A stretch of 64,000 nucleotides of DNA from Leptodontidium sp. MPI-SDFR-AT-0119 (lineage: Eukaryota > Ascomycota > Leotiomycetes > Helotiales > Leptodontidiaceae): assembly GCA_020726505.1 (NCBI GenBank), contig JAHLEZ010000001.1, positions 2,170,001 through 2,234,000 of the forward strand, in the 5' to 3' direction. The notes beneath the pieces were generated by a model. The model was not told the DNA's origin, ran no database searches, and saw only the letters and a list, made by a program, of their open reading frames with translations. This document shows, one piece after another, positions 60,287 through 64,000 of this stretch; the stretch's first letter is position 1, and the number at the start of each line of letters is the position of its first letter. The position numbers and the translations under genes were made by a program.

Positions 60287-62815
60287 TTACTCAACTCGAA
60301 GAACTTTTGGCCCTCTCTTCTTTATCGTCTTCTTCTTCTTGTTCCCTCTCTCAAATGACGCAGCTGAGGCGTGGTCTCTGCCGACGTTGTCAAGGTCCTT
60401 GACCTTATAGATTCGGACAATCCAGTTCTCACTGGTGAATGCCTCCTCCACTGTGTTCAACGTTGGTCCAACGTCTGGCAGCTTGACACCACGGACACGG
60501 TCTTGTGCCTGTCCGGGTGGGAAGAGAGAGTTGTAGTTGTAGTATGACATCTTGTACCTGTAGAACTTGTTAGCTGGATTCCGGTATGTCAGGGACGAGA
60601 TCTTACATCAAGCTGTTCTTCATGGTCTCAGTGGCACCATCATCAACTCTGTACTCTCCTCTCTCAGTGAAGAAGTCACGCTCCTTGACCTCATCAGGCC
60701 AAATACCCTCGGCAATTCTCACCATCCACAAGAACTTGTTAATATCATCTCCAGAGTAGCCCAGAAGACCTCCAAAAATAACAAGAACGTAGTCAACCTC
60801 GTGTTGTCGCATGATTGGGTAGCTGACCTCTTCGCGAGAGCTCATGGCCTTTCCAACAGTTGCAATGTGCGTGTTGTTCCACGTGTTGTTGTCAACAAGT
60901 GTTGGGCGGTCCGCCATACCACCGATTTGGTATCCGTAATCCCACCATGACATGATCTTGGCATCCTCAGCGGTGTTCTGGCGCAACCATTGGTATGCCT
61001 CTCTGTAATCATCAATGATATGTTGGCTTCCATCGGGCATTCTGCTTGCCAACACAACGGATGGTGAAGAATAAGCGTTGGAGGTAACCCAAGTGCAGTG
61101 CATAACGAAGATCAAGAGGTACGAAGTCAGAGCTCCGACAACGGTACCCTTGGAAAAGGTGGTGTAGATACCAACAAGTGGCTGACGCATGGAGCGGAGG
61201 CCACCCTTGGTAGTCTTTCCATTGGCGGTTGCGTCTGGAGCACCTTCGACAGGAGTTTCTGGCGATCGGATAGTCAAGTACGTGTCCAAAAGACTGGACA
61301 AGGCGAGAGCAGCAGAAACACAGACGATCGGAGTAAGCGTGAGCATAAGTCGAACCATAACACCAGAGAAGTAACTGGCGAGAATGGAGTAGACGACAAT
61401 GAATACCTGCTCATCGGCAAGCTTCTGGAAGCAGAGATAGACACCTGCTGGGAAGAGCCAGATGAGAAGATTCAAGTCGAAAAAGAATGCTGGCCATGCG
61501 GTTGGTTGATGCTCAGACACGGAGGCGATGATTGGAATGTGGATCTTTGCGTATCCAGTATCCCAGAGGGAGTAGAATCGACCGGTCCATGGGGCGATTA
61601 CGCCACCAACTGTCAAGAGGACCAGACCTCCAAAAGCAATAACAAAGACAGCGAGAACGAATCCCCTGAGGAGGGTGGCGAACTGCTTGCTTGGCACACC
61701 CGAACGGACGAATTCAACAAATCCAACTAATTGAAGGAGGCCGAAGACACCTACTAAAGTTAGCTAACTTCCTATACTGCATGAAAAGAGTACCTACCGA
61801 GAGCAGACATATGTTCACTACTGCGGATTGGCAAGAAACCAACAAAAGGAATCTGCATGCTTGCCAACGTTCCCAGAGCGTACCAAGAGCAGTAGCTCAC
61901 GTACAACCTGGGGCTGAATCGACCCATGCAGACAAGCACAAATACGTGCAAGGGAATCAAGTTGGTAATGAAGACATATCCTCCCCAAGCTGAAACCATG
62001 TATCCGTAGAAGAGCGCACATAGAGCACCCCAGTATGCCGATCCAACCTTCAATGCCTTGATCCAGAGGTAGAAGGTAAATACGAGTAGGAAAATGGCAA
62101 TTGCCTCGTTATCGTAGCTGCCAGCAACTGATCTCGAGATGTAACCTGGGGCAATACCCATGAAGATGGCGGCGAGGAGGCCAGCGGAAGGAGAAGTTGA
62201 CATCTCGTTCGTGAAGAGGTATGTTGCGAAAGCGGTGAGTCCAGAGAATCCTGGGGCAAGTAGCACACAGATGTTTCGAATATCAACTGGAATCGTGAGG
62301 GCTCGGAGAGCGTGGTAAATGGCACCACTGGTCACCATCAAACCGGGGTATAGTGTTCCTCCAGTAACTCGTCCCAATGGATGCCACGTCCGGTCATCAA
62401 ACCAATCCCAAAAGTCGTAGAAGCCATGTTGTACTAGGTATTTCGTTGCTCTGAAGTTAAACCAAGGATCGACTGCGAGTCAATTAGCTAGAGTCCTTGA
62501 AGAGCTGTGTGTTGTGCCGAGGGCAGATGGCATTTGACGATTGGTAACTGACATTCGTGAATAATACTCTCAAAACGGATCACGGAGAACAATCTCGATG
62601 CTACAGCTCTGTATGCCAGTCAGTATGGCTTCTTTCTGCCAAGTGTCATCCCATCAACCAGACAGAGCTGGAGAGCATTCAAATGCCAACATCCTGTTGG
62701 GGCTCTGGAGTACGTACGCAGCTGCAATTAAGCACAAAATGATTAATCGAAGAAGACCTCTGGAACTCCTTCCTGTGCTTCCCTTGAAGAAGGGCTCTGA
62801 AATCGTTTCCGCCAT
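60287..62815 (-). CDS. STT3: Oligosaccharyltransferase catalytic subunit STT3
   Basis: ER membrane enzyme that transfers the Glc3Man9GlcNAc2 oligosaccharide from dolichol to Asn-X-Ser/Thr sequons. Exons 62815-62718, 62608-62553, 62472-61798, 61750-60607 and 60557-60287 give 747 residues, all in frame. The N-terminal membrane segment ([20 protein letters not shown]) precedes the first loop [14 protein letters not shown] with the catalytic DxD-type region (DPWFN), then many transmembrane helices. The SVSEHQP motif (external loop 5) and the WWDYG motif (W545-G549) are intact, with DNNTWNN next to it, and the C-terminus has the expected [18 protein letters not shown] domain and a Lys-rich tail. 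Length matches yeast and fungal STT3 (about 720-750). This is an essential housekeeping gene, and its clean reading frame shows the assembly is locally sound. Confidence 0.96.
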
Positions 62816-63590
62816 TGTTGGTGGTTGAACAGAAAAGTTGTCGATGATGTTGAACTTGTCGCATATCTGTCTCCTCTAGAGCTACGCGGCTGCTAAACAG
62901 GGGTCGATGTTGAAGCTAAGCTTCTGGTGGCTTCACGTGACGGAGGCCAGCAGGTATTTCGAGCAGGTGTTTTTGAAGAGCATATATTAGAGGAGCGAAC
63001 GAAGGTGTTACTTCAAGAAAGGCAGGAATACTTTTAGAAAGTTCCTTGGGGTAAATTACTATAGTCTAAAGTTGCGGAATAGTTGATGATTTGAATGAAA
63101 GGTAGCGCTGTCAACATTGCTTCACTTACTCTTACTGAACTGCTGCAACACTTTAATTCAAACTGAATGCCGAAAAACAAGCTGTGCCCTGAATATATGA
63201 TAAAAACATATCGGAAAATAGCCAAAGCAAGAATACCGATAATTGGTCACTTCCAGGTTATGTTATTGCTTCTGAAGAACATCAACACTCCTAGCATCAA
63301 GACACTTACTTGCACTTTGCAACGATTCCGTACTAGAAAATAACCTGATCGTCACTTCCAAAAACATCGGTACGTCTGGTCGTTCGAATATGCTCCACTG
63401 TTCCTTTCACTATGAGTACAATGTACAAGAAGTATGCTAAGTGACGTCTAAGCTTTTGTATGAATCACTTTGCATCTCCCAAGCCCCAAACCAGTGTCCC
63501 TTGTTTGGTCCACTAACTCGATGCCGTCTATCTCCTCCCATCTAGCCCATCATTACAACCATATCCCATCCCCAGTCTCCCTATGAGGTC
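62816..63590. promoter_or_regulatory. STT3 promoter and 3' flank of ATP synthase subunit gene
   Basis: About 775 bp upstream of STT3. AT-rich, with no coding signal that I can support. Confidence 0.5.
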
Positions 63591-64000
63591 TTCGCGTCAA
63601 GACTTGTCAAGAGTGCCTCCAGGTCAAATCGTGAGTCGTTAGGATCGCTTATAACTATTCCACATCGTCAGCATATATCCCTAGGATGGCATATTTCATG
63701 GCAGAGGCCCGAACGAGTGGCAATGGTTATTGCTTCCTTGCTCGGGCAGGCGGAATGGAACTGATGTTGTCTTGGGTTCGACGTACTTCCTCCACTTGCT
63801 GTCGACGGGCTTGCAGGTGCATTCTTCTTCGAGAACTCCGCCTTTGCCTGGTTGATCAAACTCTCCTTGCGCTCATATTCTCTGTTGATGGCGGCCAATT
63901 TCGAGGCGGAGGAAAGCTTGGCTTGGTGGTAGAATCCGTAGAAGATACCAGCACCTAATGCTGAGTACCGGAGAACCTGAAGGGACGAGAAGCGTCAGCA
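63591..64000 (-). CDS. ATP21: Mitochondrial F1Fo ATP synthase subunit e, 5' end outside window
   Basis: Small inner-membrane subunit needed for ATP synthase dimerisation. Visible exons are 63976-63787 and 63654-63591; the first exon with the start codon lies beyond 64000, and an acceptor (CCCTTCAG) ends at 63977. The protein reads VLRYSALGAGIFYGFYHQAK (with the GxxxG-type membrane segment AGIFYGFYH) and then the coiled coil KLAAINREYERKESLINQAK. After the intron comes IISDPNDSRFDLEALLTSLD, a typical fungal subunit-e C-terminus, with stop TAG at 63591. The phase-1 intron joins GGA GGA A to TT ATA. About 84 residues are visible, close to the family length of 90-100. The yeast names TIM11/ATP21 refer to the same family. 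Confidence 0.85.

Overview
The window is nuclear DNA of a filamentous ascomycete (Pezizomycotina; a Leotiomycetes-type gene repertoire is my guess, not provable here). Evidence: short introns of about 50-130 nt with GTAWGT-type donors, CTAAY branch sites and YAG acceptors; Zn2Cys6 transcription factors with the fungal-specific domain; PEX5, STT3 and ATP synthase subunit e of fungal type; long low-complexity intergenic DNA. I found no rRNA, tRNA, CRISPR array or intact transposon.

Layout. (1) 1-8476, a regulator/oxidase block: a cutinase-factor-like Zn2Cys6 regulator (minus, runs off the left edge), a Baeyer-Villiger/flavin-binding monooxygenase (minus) and a divergently transcribed NirA-like Zn2Cys6 regulator (plus). 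(2) 8546-12797, a gene graveyard: an orphan DUF3425 domain, a protein-kinase-like gene, a small Cys-rich gene and an F-box gene. The last three each have one in-frame stop followed by homologous sequence still in frame. (3) 13235-15144, an APH-fold phosphotransferase with one questionable intron end. (4) 17907-21644, two same-strand GPI-anchored Ser/Thr-rich paralogues, then an unplaced membrane-protein-like gene at about 22290. (5) 27224-36831, three minus-strand genes: PEX5, a mitochondrial two-RRM protein and a bHLH-zipper regulator. (6) 36832-49191, a 12.4 kb microsatellite-rich stretch without a supportable gene. (7) 49192-55355, a 2EXR-domain gene with a one-base frame slip, a SnoaL-like relic, and an intact single-exon APH-fold gene. 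(8) 55861-64000, minus strand: a large disordered protein with a CxxC...CxxC module, STT3 (catalytic subunit of oligosaccharyltransferase) and ATP synthase subunit e (5' end outside the window).

The most unusual signals are the run of consecutive damaged genes, a dispersed roughly 30 bp intergenic motif (core GATGTGCAAC) with eight copies, a start codon that appears to be split by an intron in the RRM gene, and two single-base frame slips at homopolymers that could be either assembly errors or real mutations. I did not find an unmistakable new multi-gene system.
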